Source of the DNA: Paenibacillus alginolyticus DSM 5050 = NBRC 15375
GTDB taxonomy: Bacteria > Bacillota > Bacilli > Paenibacillales > NBRC-103111
NCBI RefSeq assembly: GCF_000422905.1
Contig: NZ_AUGY01000079.1
Location: 1 to 38,710, forward strand
Length of the DNA stretch: 38,710 nt
Direction of reading: 5' to 3'
Positions within the stretch are counted from its first letter, which is position 1, and every line of letters begins with the position of its first letter. This document shows positions 23,621-32,123 of this stretch, piece by piece. A program made the position numbers and the translations under genes. The notes below the pieces were generated by a model. That model was not told where the DNA came from and did not search any database. It saw nothing but the letters and a program-made list of their open reading frames with translations.

Positions 23621-24610
23621 TTAAAGTTCGACGATCGTCGATGTTTCGAAAGAACGGATGGCCGCTTCAATTAGATATTGAGCCTTAAGCGCATCCTCGC
23701 CAGAGCCGTTAATTTGATTGTAGGCGGTGCCTGCATCCAGCTGTTCGATCCAATGGCTGATTCGGCTCTTGAACGTTTCATTGAAGTGGCGCATCCCGCC
23801 CAGATAGCTGTAACTCTCGGTCTCTATGCTCCATCGAGGATAAAAGGTTAGCTCCTCACAGGCATCCTCCAGCACGAATCGGCCGTTGGCCCCGGCCACC
23901 TCACATCTCTCCAATCCATAGCTAGCCCCCGCATCATAGCTCCCGACGAGATTGCCGATGGCGCCGTTCGCAAATTCCAGTATGATTTGGGTGTTGGACC
24001 AGATCGTCCGGCCTTCTCCCTTCATCATGAAGGCGCCCACCCGTTTCACATCCCCGCAGAAATAACGGATCACATCAAAGGAATGGGGATGCAGGGCGCG
24101 CAAATGAAACCACGGCGACGTCTCTACCGGGTTGTTGATCCACATTTTCATGTTGATCATATGGAGCTTTCCGAGCCGTCCCGATTCGATCCAATCTTTG
24201 GCCCGCTTCGCTGCCGGTGTGAACCGGTGATTCAGGTTTATACCATAAGGCACATGCTTCTCCTTCGCCAGCGCCACCATCCGTTCTCCTTCATCGATCC
24301 GGTTTGAAATCGGCTTCTCCCCAAGCACCGGAATGCCTGCAGCTAACAGTTCCATCGTAGGCTCATAATGTTCTCCGCCATTCTCTTCGCCTTTGGTTGC
24401 AACCGAACAGGCACCCAGCTGGATCCCGCTCTCCAGCATCTCACGAACACTATAGAATGCCCGACAGCCATATTTGTGCGCAGCGGCGTCTGCTTTCTCT
24501 TTGACGATATCGCAAACAGCTACCAGCTCGGTCTTCGCATGGTCTTTATACACACCTGCATGGATGCTTCCAATATTCCCCACGCCGACTACGCCCACTC
24601 GTAATGTCAT
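23621..24610 (-). CDS. Gfo/Idh/MocA family oxidoreductase (4)
   Basis: 329 residues. It opens RVGVVGVGNIGSIHAGVY, has VAVCDIVKEKA, then PVLGEKPISN (EKP lysine present) and GINLNHRFTPAAKRAKDW, followed by HLRALHPHSFDVIRYFCGDV. It is the closest partner of oxidoreductase 3. It should act on a sugar-like ring with NAD(P). The ATG follows AGGAGGGG. It is directly upstream of the isomerase (18 bp), so the two are very likely consecutive steps. It sits 88 bp downstream of the AraC gene. Confidence 0.9.
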   Translation of the reverse strand: MTLRVGVVGVGNIGSIHAGVYKDHAKTELVAVCDIVKEKADAAAHKYGCRAFYSVREMLESGIQLGACSVATKGEENGGEHYEPTMELLAAGIPVLGEKPISNRIDEGERMVALAKEKHVPYGINLNHRFTPAAKRAKDWIESGRLGKLHMINMKMWINNPVETSPWFHLRALHPHSFDVIRYFCGDVKRVGAFMMKGEGRTIWSNTQIILEFANGAIGNLVGSYDAGASYGLERCEVAGANGRFVLEDACEELTFYPRWSIETESYSYLGGMRHFNETFKSRISHWIEQLDAGTAYNQINGSGEDALKAQYLIEAAIRSFETSTIVEL

Positions 24611-24698
24611 TCTCCACCCCTCCTATTATCGAAACAGCCTCAAATGCTTGAACTTATTTATTAAAAGACGACTGTTGACATCCTGCATCCGTCGAACT

Positions 24699-25601
24699 TT
24701 AACCGTTTCGATCGCGGTATTGTCCTGGCGGGCAGCCTACTAAGCGCCGAAACAGCTGTGTGAAAAAAGCCGGATCTTCGTAACCGACGCGTTGGGCGAC
24801 ATGGATCACCTTATCGTCTCCTTCATCCAAGTACTGCTTCGCCCGATCAATCCGAATCTGATGGATGCGCTCCGTAACCGTTACCCCGGTCTCTTGCTTA
24901 AAAACCCGATTCAGCTGCCTGGAGCTGATGTTGAACATTTCGCAAAGGGTGGTGATGGCCAGCTTCTTGTCAAAGTGACGCTCCAGAAAACCCGTTATTC
25001 GACGCACAAGCAGTGAATGCTCCGAGGCGACACGGGGCGACCTCTTCTTCACATTCGACGAAGTGCCGTAATAGCGAGATAACACAATGAGGAGCTGCAG
25101 CATCTGAAGCTTGATCACAGTAAGATAACCGGATCTGCGGTTTTCCCATTCCGCCATAATACTCTCCATCAGCTGAAGCACGCGCCCCGCCGCCGCACTG
25201 TGTAAATTCAAACGGTGGTGGAAGCGTTCTCTTTTATCCAGAAAAGGGTGAACGTAGAAGTAGTCCATCGATTGGGATACCCCGAGCTCCTTCAACAGCG
25301 ATTCATGGATAAGCTCCGGCGTAAACAGACAATTGATTATTTCGATCCGTTCTCCCGGTAATGTCCGATAGGTATGTACCTCGCCGGGATTAATGATGAA
25401 CACGTCTCCCGCCTTGATGGGATAAGCCTCGCCTTCAAATACATGATCGGCATTTCCGCTAACAAGATACACGAGTTCAATGAAATCATGCGAATGATCC
25501 GTAGGCATATTGTGATCGTCATGAAAGCACCGGGTCATCGCAAAAGGAATATTGGCATCGTTCATGAACTGGCTTCGCCGCAGTTGATTGACCATGGTCA
25601 T
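24699..25601 (-). CDS. AraC-family transcriptional regulator (2)
   Basis: 300 residues. The N-terminal cupin has HSHDFIELVYLVSG and then IKAGDVFIINPGEVHTY, the sugar-sensing jelly roll. The C-terminal double helix-turn-helix has LAITTLCEMFNISSRQLNRVF and VAQRVGYEDPAFFTQLFR followed by GCPPGQYR. It is the probable activator of the sulfatase/oxidoreductase genes directly downstream. The start is 5 bp after the stop of the ASRT-family gene, so they share a transcript. Confidence 0.92.
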   Translation of the reverse strand: MTMVNQLRRSQFMNDANIPFAMTRCFHDDHNMPTDHSHDFIELVYLVSGNADHVFEGEAYPIKAGDVFIINPGEVHTYRTLPGERIEIINCLFTPELIHESLLKELGVSQSMDYFYVHPFLDKRERFHHRLNLHSAAAGRVLQLMESIMAEWENRRSGYLTVIKLQMLQLLIVLSRYYGTSSNVKKRSPRVASEHSLLVRRITGFLERHFDKKLAITTLCEMFNISSRQLNRVFKQETGVTVTERIHQIRIDRAKQYLDEGDDKVIHVAQRVGYEDPAFFTQLFRRLVGCPPGQYRDRNG

Positions 25602-25606
25602 CGCCT

Positions 25607-25972
25607 CTATTCCACAGGGTAGGCCATCGTTGTAAAAAGAGCTAACGCCTCCTGCGTCGTATCCAATCGACTGTGCTGCACTATGATAGGCACGCTGCTA
25701 GCTACCTCAATGGCGTAAGGGACGCCGATCGGGACCGGATTGCCTTCCGAATCTTTCAACCGATCCAGTCGGATATGGTGGGTGCGCCTAGCATGGCAAG
25801 CCGCCCGAAACCGATCCATCGGCTCCCGATCCTCGAAATAGAAGGTGAGGCGGATATCCGCATCCTCATTCCCCACATTCAGTACGCATACGGCTTCGTG
25901 ACTGATCTGCTCTCCCGTGCTTTTCGGGGGTAGAAACCCGTCCGGGATGAGCCAGGTTATTTTTCCGATCAT
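25607..25972 (-). CDS. ASRT-family (sensory rhodopsin transducer-like) protein
   Basis: 121 residues, all of the ASRT family domain: GKITWLIPDGFLPPKSTG, SHEAVCVLNVGNEDADI, LTFYFEDREPM, ARRTHHIRLDRL and PIIVQHSRLDTTQ. The founding member signals with a cyanobacterial rhodopsin, but most bacterial homologues lie beside carbohydrate genes and are thought to bind small ligands. No rhodopsin is near. The start at the ATG at 25972 follows AAGAGGAAT and gives the conserved MIGK..W opening; the longer frame upstream is not supported. Its role in this locus may be ligand sensing for AraC (2), which is an inference. Confidence 0.85.
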   Translation of the reverse strand: MIGKITWLIPDGFLPPKSTGEQISHEAVCVLNVGNEDADIRLTFYFEDREPMDRFRAACHARRTHHIRLDRLKDSEGNPVPIGVPYAIEVASSVPIIVQHSRLDTTQEALALFTTMAYPVE

Positions 25973-26143
25973 AAGCATTCCTCTTTTCCTTGAAGATGAT
26001 AAGGATGGCGTTGAACTCGTGTCCTTGGCACCATCCCCTGCTTCTATACCAATCATAGACCCCACTACCGCTTGATTTCATCGCGGTTTGCGCCAACTTC
26101 AATGGCGATTCCGCCTTGACTTAGCTTACATACCTCGTCAGCC

Positions 26144-26911
26144 TCACTGCTCCGGCAATTGGATGACGTTAATAAATTTTCGCTGGAGCATTTGCGTATA
26201 TTCTGCTGGTGTTTGCGCATCCGTGATGAGATGGTGAATTTGGTTCCAACCGCTTATCATAGTGAAAGCCTGAACGTCGAATTTACTGTAATCGGCAAGC
26301 AGATACACTTCCTCCGCCATACCGACCATCTTGCGTTTAATCCGGGCTTGCAGCTCGTTGGATTCACTGATGCCGCGCTCCATATGAACACCCTTGCAAG
26401 AAATGAACGCTTTATTCACGTGATATTCCTCAAGCGCCTGCTCGGCCAATGGGCCCAAAAACGAGAGCGAGTTTGAAACCAAAATCCCTCCGGTGTTAAT
26501 TACCGTCACGTTTTTCTTCTCGCTGAGTACAAAGGTCACTTTCAGCGAGTTGGTCAATACCGTCAGTGGAATGTCCGGTAGATGAGACGCCATATGCCAA
26601 GCGGTTGTACTTGCATCGAGCACGATTCTGTCGTTCGGGGCAACATATTTGACGGCCTCGGCCGAGATGCGCTGTTTTTCGGTAACGTGAATCGCCTCAC
26701 GAAGCTGATAAGATGTCTCCGTAGTCTGCGGTTGAATCCGCATAGCTCCACCATAGCTTCGCATCAATCTGCCCTCGCTCTCGAGCCGGCCCAGGTCGCG
26801 TCGGATCGTTTCTTCGGTAACTTTGCAAAGCTGGCTAAGCTCGGTAACGCGTATGCTTCCCTTTTCATTCACCAGCCGGAGAATGTGCTGGTATCGTTCC
26901 GCAACTATCAT
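26144..26911 (-). CDS. DeoR-family transcriptional repressor
   Basis: 255 residues. The N-terminal DeoR helix-turn-helix reads RYQHILRLVNEKGSIRVTEL and then VTEETIRRDLGRLESEGRL followed by RSYGGA. The C-terminal DeoRC sugar-phosphate sensor includes DRIVLDASTTAWHMA, VLTNSLKV and LLADYSKFD. Repressors of this type are released by a phosphorylated sugar intermediate. It separates the transporter block from the enzyme block and may control both. Confidence 0.92.
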   Translation of the reverse strand: MIVAERYQHILRLVNEKGSIRVTELSQLCKVTEETIRRDLGRLESEGRLMRSYGGAMRIQPQTTETSYQLREAIHVTEKQRISAEAVKYVAPNDRIVLDASTTAWHMASHLPDIPLTVLTNSLKVTFVLSEKKNVTVINTGGILVSNSLSFLGPLAEQALEEYHVNKAFISCKGVHMERGISESNELQARIKRKMVGMAEEVYLLADYSKFDVQAFTMISGWNQIHHLITDAQTPAEYTQMLQRKFINVIQLPEQ

Positions 26912-26971
26912 GTGCGATCACCCTCTTTCTTTTCGCGTCCTGCCGTGCCGCACCGACAGTTTACCGAGCGA

Positions 26972-27442
26972 CTATGGCTTCGCTGTGAGCTTTCTGCCCT
27001 TCTCCCCGATCCGCCGGTGTGAGAACACAAACGCGGTCAAGAGTATCGCTACCGCACCTTCAAGCGCAAGGATCCATCCGTAGGATGAGTTGATTACGCC
27101 GAATAAAGCCGGAATCCCCCTGCTCAATACGAGCAGCCAAAGCTGGCATGCAAGCAACAAAGCTGAACCCGGCAGCAATTTCCCAGCCAATGCACATTTT
27201 TTCAAGACATACTGGCTGTAAAAGACATAGGAGAGCCACCCGACTCCTGCCAAGAGAAACATCATATTGTCAATAGCTTTCCAAGCGTACGGATTTACCT
27301 TTAAGATGACCATCATGGTGACGACCAGCATTCGAAGCTCCCACCAGTTATAGAGCGCGAGCAGCGAGAAGACGATCGTAAGCGCGAATGAGATTAGCGT
27401 CGCCCTAGCTTTTTTCTGCTGCTCATCGTGGAAAGGGTTCAT
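26972..27442 (-). CDS. Four-helix membrane protein of unknown function
   Basis: 156 residues with about four hydrophobic segments (near 14-30, 37-76, 88-110 and 124-143), a charged N-terminus (DEQQKKAR) and a basic tail. I do not recognise the family. The ATG follows GGAGGAC, and the gene overlaps the stop of the upstream small membrane protein by 20 bp, so it belongs to the transporter operon. It may be an accessory membrane component of the uptake system. Confidence 0.75.
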   Translation of the reverse strand: MNPFHDEQQKKARATLISFALTIVFSLLALYNWWELRMLVVTMMVILKVNPYAWKAIDNMMFLLAGVGWLSYVFYSQYVLKKCALAGKLLPGSALLLACQLWLLVLSRGIPALFGVINSSYGWILALEGAVAILLTAFVFSHRRIGEKGRKLTAKP

Positions 27443-27821
27443 TCGCCGACGTCCTCCATTCCCGATCCAATCTGTTCAATGATCTCAAAGCATGCTTCCG
27501 CGTTTCTTCGTTCTCTACGAAACGGGTGCGGCGGACATACTCGCTCAATCGCGCAAGCCGGCGCAAATAAGATTTTCTGGCAGCCCTGTGCACTCGCCCC
27601 AATTGATCCTCCTTACCGGTTTCCCGCAGCCGAATCATCCGCCGGACGTAGTGCTCCGACCAAGCCTGGGGAATATCTCCAGTCGAAGTGATCGCTTCTA
27701 AATCGCGATGCTTGGCAAAGACCATTTTGTCGACCAGCATGCGGGTGTACCACATCGAGGCCAGACAAATAATCGCTAACGCAATCAAAAAAAGGATCAG
27801 CTGTACGAAGATGCTCATCAT
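27423..27821 (-). CDS. Small single-span membrane protein of the transporter operon
   Basis: 132 residues. One N-terminal membrane helix (about 4-25, FVQLILFLIALAIICLASMW) is followed by a soluble, strongly basic, Arg-rich helical region (YVRRMIRLRETGK; RRLARLSEYVRRTRF). The ATG at 27821 overlaps the ATPase stop as ATGA, with GGGGGG upstream; the longer frame starting inside the ATPase gene is not real. The family is not recognised. A cytoplasmic basic tail beside an ABC transporter suggests an accessory or RNA/lipid-contacting role, but this is a guess. Confidence 0.75.
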   Translation of the reverse strand: MMSIFVQLILFLIALAIICLASMWYTRMLVDKMVFAKHRDLEAITSTGDIPQAWSEHYVRRMIRLRETGKEDQLGRVHRAARKSYLRRLARLSEYVRRTRFVENEETRKHALRSLNRLDREWRTSANEPFPR

Positions 27822-28843
27822 GAGACGGATGCCCCCCTCAGCTCCAGCTCGCCGGCAAAATGGCATGCCGCATAATGGCCCTCCGCTACTTGCTTCATCT
27901 CCGGCGCCTCCTTCCGGCACACATCTTGAGCATAAGGACAGCGTGGGTGGAAATAACAGCCGGATGGAGGGTTGGCCGGGTTGGCTACCTCGCCCGACAA
28001 TATAATCCGATTCGATTTCTTCCGTGGATCCGGTATAGGCTTGGCAGAAAGCAGCGCCTCGGTGTAGGGGTGTTTAGGCGACGCGAACAAATCTTTTGTG
28101 GAAGCCGTTTCGACCATCTTGCCTACGTACATGACCCCCACTCGATTCGAAATGTGCTGGATAACACCGAGATCGTGAGAGATGAATAAATAGCTCAAGT
28201 GGAGCTTCTCCTGCAAGTCCTGCAGCAGATTGATGATCTGGGCTTGAACCGACACGTCCAGCGCCGACACCGCCTCATCGCATACGATAAACTTCGGGTC
28301 CGTGGCAAGCGCACGAGCGATGCCGATCCGCTGTCGCTGTCCCCCGCTGAACGCGTGAGGGTACCGCTCTAGGTGGCGGCTGTTCAGTCCGACAAGTTCC
28401 ATCAGCTGCTTGACACGATCCACCAGGGCCTGACCGCTCAACAGCCCGTTACAGACTAAAGGCTCAGCGATAATGTTCAACACCGTCATACGCGGATTAA
28501 GCGACGAATAAGGATCTTGGAAAATCAGCTGCATATCGCGACGAATGGCGCGCAAGTCGCTCGTTTCCATCTTGAGCACATCGCGAACGCTCCCCTGCCG
28601 ATCGCGGAACAGCACCGAGCCGGATGAAGGCTCGATTGCGCGAAGCGTGCATCGTCCGAGCGTCGTCTTGCCGCAGCCGGATTCGCCGACGAGCCCGAAG
28701 GTTTCACCCGGACGAATATAGAAATGTACATCGTCTACCGCCTTGACGTATCCGACAGTTTTTTGCAGGAACCCTTTTTTGATCGCAAAATATTTTTTCA
28801 TGGATTGAACTTCCAGGACGAATTCCTCTTGGATGGCGTTCAT
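27818..28843 (-). CDS. Oligopeptide/sugar ABC transporter ATPase, OppF/DppF type
   Basis: 341 residues. The Walker A motif is GESGCGKTT, the signature is FSGGQRQRIGIARAL and Walker B is FIVCDEAVSALD. An oligo_HPY C-terminal domain follows, with a cysteine cluster (CYFHPRCPYAQDVC), the typical OppF end that may hold an iron-sulfur cluster. It powers import with the partner ATPase next door. The start overlaps the OppD-type stop as ATGA. Confidence 0.95.
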   Translation of the reverse strand: MNAIQEEFVLEVQSMKKYFAIKKGFLQKTVGYVKAVDDVHFYIRPGETFGLVGESGCGKTTLGRCTLRAIEPSSGSVLFRDRQGSVRDVLKMETSDLRAIRRDMQLIFQDPYSSLNPRMTVLNIIAEPLVCNGLLSGQALVDRVKQLMELVGLNSRHLERYPHAFSGGQRQRIGIARALATDPKFIVCDEAVSALDVSVQAQIINLLQDLQEKLHLSYLFISHDLGVIQHISNRVGVMYVGKMVETASTKDLFASPKHPYTEALLSAKPIPDPRKKSNRIILSGEVANPANPPSGCYFHPRCPYAQDVCRKEAPEMKQVAEGHYAACHFAGELELRGASVS

Positions 28844-29874
28844 GCCCTCACCTCCGGTTCGGTTGATTCCGTTTTCACCAGCAAGCAGCGGACATAATGT
28901 CCCTCCGCTGCTTCCACAAGCGGTACATCTGCTATGTTGCAGACGCCATCTACCGCCTGCTTGCAGCGCGAATAAAACCCGCAGCCCTTCGGTAAATTCA
29001 TAGGGAACGGTACGGTGCCTTCAATCGACTCCAGCCTTTTGGTTTCACGTCCTATAGCGGGAATCGAATTGAGCAGCGCCCTCGTGTACGGATGCTTCGG
29101 ACCGTGAAAAAGCGTATCCACATCCGTGTACTCGACTACCTTGCCCAAATACATGACGGCAACGTCATCGGACATTTCGGCTATGACGCCAAGATCGTGC
29201 GTAATGAAAATAACGGACGTTTCATTGTTCGCCTTTAAGTCGTTGATCAGTTGAAGCACTTGCGCCTGTACCGTGACATCCAATGCGGTTGTCGGTTCGT
29301 CGGCGATCAGAATGGACGGATTGCAGGACAGCGCCATGGCGATCATGGCTCGCTGCCTCATGCCTCCGGACAGCTGGTGCGGGTATTCGCCCATGCGCTG
29401 CTCCGGATTGGACATGCCGACCTTTCGCAGAATCTCTACTCCGAGTCGATACGCCTCCTCTTTATCCTGTGTCGCATGAAGCAGAATCGCCTCCATAATT
29501 TGATTACCTATGGTATGAATCGGCGAGAAAGCCTTCATCGGCTCTTGGAAAATCATGGCGATCTCTCCGCCCCGGATATCCCGTACTTCTTTACCCCGAG
29601 GATCCAGCTGGATCAGATCGATTCCCTCCTCCTTCCCTTTTCCGGAGCGATACAGCATAATCTCTCCCTCCACTTCACCGGGCTTTGGAACGATACGGAG
29701 AAGCGCTTGCGAGGTAACGCTCTTGCCGCAGCCGCTCTCGCCGACGATACCGAGTGTCTTCCCGCGCTTGATCCGCAAATCGATGCCGTCGACCGCCTTC
29801 AGCACACCCTCGTCCAGATGGAAATGCACCTTCACGTCTTTCATTTCCAATATGACTTCATCCTGCCGTGCCAT
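28840..29874 (-). CDS. Oligopeptide/sugar ABC transporter ATPase, OppD/DppD type
   Basis: 344 residues. The Walker A motif is GESGCGKSVTSQ, the signature LSGGMRQRAMIAMAL and Walker B SILIADEPTTALD. The C-terminal oligo_HPY domain carries FYSRCKQAVDGVC. It pairs with the OppF-type ATPase. The ATG follows TAAGGAGG, 12 bp after the permease stop. Confidence 0.95.
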   Translation of the reverse strand: MARQDEVILEMKDVKVHFHLDEGVLKAVDGIDLRIKRGKTLGIVGESGCGKSVTSQALLRIVPKPGEVEGEIMLYRSGKGKEEGIDLIQLDPRGKEVRDIRGGEIAMIFQEPMKAFSPIHTIGNQIMEAILLHATQDKEEAYRLGVEILRKVGMSNPEQRMGEYPHQLSGGMRQRAMIAMALSCNPSILIADEPTTALDVTVQAQVLQLINDLKANNETSVIFITHDLGVIAEMSDDVAVMYLGKVVEYTDVDTLFHGPKHPYTRALLNSIPAIGRETKRLESIEGTVPFPMNLPKGCGFYSRCKQAVDGVCNIADVPLVEAAEGHYVRCLLVKTESTEPEVRA

Positions 29875-29886
29875 CGCTTCGCCTCC

Positions 29887-31032
29887 TTACTTGTAAGGAT
29901 CTGCGGCATCCCGCAATCCGTCGCCGAGAAAATTGAACATAAGTACGGTTAGTATAATAAATACAGCCGGCCAGAGCAGCCAGGGATGATGGGCTAGCGT
30001 CTCCAGGTTCTGAGCATCTTGCAGCAGCACGCCCCAGCTAACCACTGGCGGCTGTAAACCGACACCGATATAGCTAAGCGCTGTTTCCCCCAGTATCGTA
30101 CCTGGAATGGTTAAGCTTACGTTCACGATGATATAGCTGGCGAATGATGGAAGCAAATGCTTACGAATGATACGAATGTCGCTTGCACCGGCCAGTCGGG
30201 CAGCCATCGTAAAGTCCTCTTCGCGCAGAGACAAAATTTTACCGCGTACGACACGGGCAAGTCCGGTCCAGCCGATAATCGAGAAAATGATAATGAGGCC
30301 AAAATACGTTTGCTCTGCCGACCAATTCTTGGGTAGAGCTGCCGATAACGCCATCCATAGAGGAATGGTCGGAATACAAATTAATAAATCGATGATCCGC
30401 TGAATGATCGTATCGGACACGCCGCCCAAATAGCCGGAAACGCCGCCAAGCACTAAGCCAAGGATGAGTGTAAGCACAATGCCCATCAGCCCGAACGACA
30501 ATGAGATGCGGGCCCCGTAAATGATGCGGGAAAATAAATCGTGCCCCAGCTTATCCGTACCCATAAGGATGAGGGGATCTTTCGGATTTTGCAGCCCGAA
30601 CAGATGAACGCTCATTGGGATGAAGCCCCACATTTTGTAAGGCTCGCCCGCCACGAAGAAATGAATTTCATACTTCTTCTCCGGGTCCGGTGCGAACGTA
30701 CGCCGAAAGGTTTGTTCATCGACCTTCTCTGACATTCCGTACACGAACGGACGCAGCTGAAAACCGGATTTCGGATCGATGAAATGAATGCTCTGTGGCG
30801 GCGAGTTTTTGTACTCGGTAAATCGCGCCTCGGGTAAGTTAGGACTGACGAATTCACAGAGGACAGCCACCAAATAAAACAACAGCAGGATGATCGCCGA
30901 GGCCAGAGCAACCTTATGCTTTTTGAATTTCCACCACATCAGCTGCCACTGTGAAGCCACCTCATAGCTTTTTTCTTGGCTTTGTTGTTTTCTCCGCCGA
31001 AACGTTCTCGAGATTGTCGTGATGGTACTCAT
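29887..31032 (-). CDS. ABC permease, OppC/DppC type, with enlarged first loop
   Basis: 381 residues, about 80 longer than common DppC. The extra length lies between the first membrane helix (about 43-62) and the transmembrane core, as an external loop (EYKNSPPQSIHFIDPKSG through VHLFGLQ). The core has MGTDKLGHDLFSRIIYGARI, a BPD_transp_1 domain with the EAA loop around AARLAGASDIRIIRKHLLP, and four or five further helices. Such a loop is also seen in some carbohydrate-importing family-5 systems. The start overlaps the OppB-type stop as ATGA. Confidence 0.93.
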   Translation of the reverse strand: MSTITTISRTFRRRKQQSQEKSYEVASQWQLMWWKFKKHKVALASAIILLLFYLVAVLCEFVSPNLPEARFTEYKNSPPQSIHFIDPKSGFQLRPFVYGMSEKVDEQTFRRTFAPDPEKKYEIHFFVAGEPYKMWGFIPMSVHLFGLQNPKDPLILMGTDKLGHDLFSRIIYGARISLSFGLMGIVLTLILGLVLGGVSGYLGGVSDTIIQRIIDLLICIPTIPLWMALSAALPKNWSAEQTYFGLIIIFSIIGWTGLARVVRGKILSLREEDFTMAARLAGASDIRIIRKHLLPSFASYIIVNVSLTIPGTILGETALSYIGVGLQPPVVSWGVLLQDAQNLETLAHHPWLLWPAVFIILTVLMFNFLGDGLRDAADPYK

Positions 31033-32027
31033 TCCGCCACACCTCCAAAGCGAATCCTTGGATCGACTAGGGCGAGTAAAATATCCGACAGTAGTGTGCC
31101 CAACACCGTCAACACGCTAAGGATCAGAAGGAAGCTGCCGCACAAATACATATCCTGGAACATAAGCGCTTTAAGCAGCATAGGTCCTGTTGTCTGCAGA
31201 TTCAGTACGATAGCGACAATTGCTTCACCGGAAATAAGTGCCGGAAGCGTCCAGCCAATGGTACTGATAAGCGGATTGATAGCCATGCGGACGGGATATT
31301 TAAACAATAGCTTATTTTCAGTGACCCCTTTTGCCCGTGCGGTAATGACATATTGCTTCGACAGCTCGTCGAGCAGCATCCCCCGCGTCACGCGGATCAG
31401 GGAGGCGGTTCCGGACATACCGATCACAATTACCGGCAGAACAAGCCTCGGCAGCATATTCATAACCTTCGCCATACTCCATGGCGCGTCTACGAAATCA
31501 GGTGAGAACAGTCCTGTGAGAGCTACACCGGTCTGGGAAAAAATAAAATAAATCAGCAATAAAGCAATAAGAAAGCCTGGCATCGCCAAGCCGATGAAGC
31601 CGAAGAAAGTAAAGACGTAGTCCAGTAATGAATATTGATGCGTTGCAGAATAGATCCCAATCGGTATAGCGACTATCCAGACAAAAATAAGTGAAATAAG
31701 CGATATGACCAGGGTCAGAGACAGCCTAGGGCCGATGACGTCGGCGACCGGCATGTTATACTGGAACGAACGGCCGAAATCGCCGTGCAGCACAATATTT
31801 TTGACCCATATTATATATTGCATGTACATCGGTTTATCGAGCCCGTACTGCATTTGCAAACTCGCAATCGTACCTTCCGATACGGCCGTGCCTGAATTTT
31901 TCAGCTGCGCCACGTATTGATCGAGGAAATTCCCCGGCGGCAGTTGAATGATGACGAACACAATAATGCTTATGGCAATCAATAGCGGGATCAGTTGCAG
32001 AACCCGATAAGTAATATAATTAGCCAT
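31029..32027 (-). CDS. ABC permease, OppB/DppB type
   Basis: 332 residues starting at the ATG at 32027, which has AAGGAGG eight bases upstream and opens MANYITYRVLQLIPLLIAIS, the classic OppB N-terminus. The longer frame upstream lacks a ribosome site. About six membrane helices follow. VITARAKGVTENKLLFKYPV is the EAA-type loop contacting the ATPase. It forms the channel with the OppC-type partner. Confidence 0.95.
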   Translation of the reverse strand: MANYITYRVLQLIPLLIAISIIVFVIIQLPPGNFLDQYVAQLKNSGTAVSEGTIASLQMQYGLDKPMYMQYIIWVKNIVLHGDFGRSFQYNMPVADVIGPRLSLTLVISLISLIFVWIVAIPIGIYSATHQYSLLDYVFTFFGFIGLAMPGFLIALLLIYFIFSQTGVALTGLFSPDFVDAPWSMAKVMNMLPRLVLPVIVIGMSGTASLIRVTRGMLLDELSKQYVITARAKGVTENKLLFKYPVRMAINPLISTIGWTLPALISGEAIVAIVLNLQTTGPMLLKALMFQDMYLCGSFLLILSVLTVLGTLLSDILLALVDPRIRFGGVAE

Positions 32028-32068
32028 GCAGTGCCTCCTTCCATGGATGCCGGTAATAAGAATACGAA

Positions 32069-32109
32069 CCCGGGAGCCCGGGCGACGTGATTCGGCCAGG
32101 CTCCTCGGG
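32069..32109 (-). promoter_or_regulatory. Intercistronic hairpin between binding protein and permease
   Basis: CCCGGGAGCC (32069-32078) pairs with GGCTCCTCGGG (32099-32109) with one bulge and a 20-nt loop, and there is no T run after it on the minus strand. In binding-protein operons such stems commonly stabilise the upstream message or attenuate read-through, so the binding protein is made in excess. This is the probable role here. Confidence 0.5.
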
Positions 32110-32123
32110 TACATGCTTTTCAA

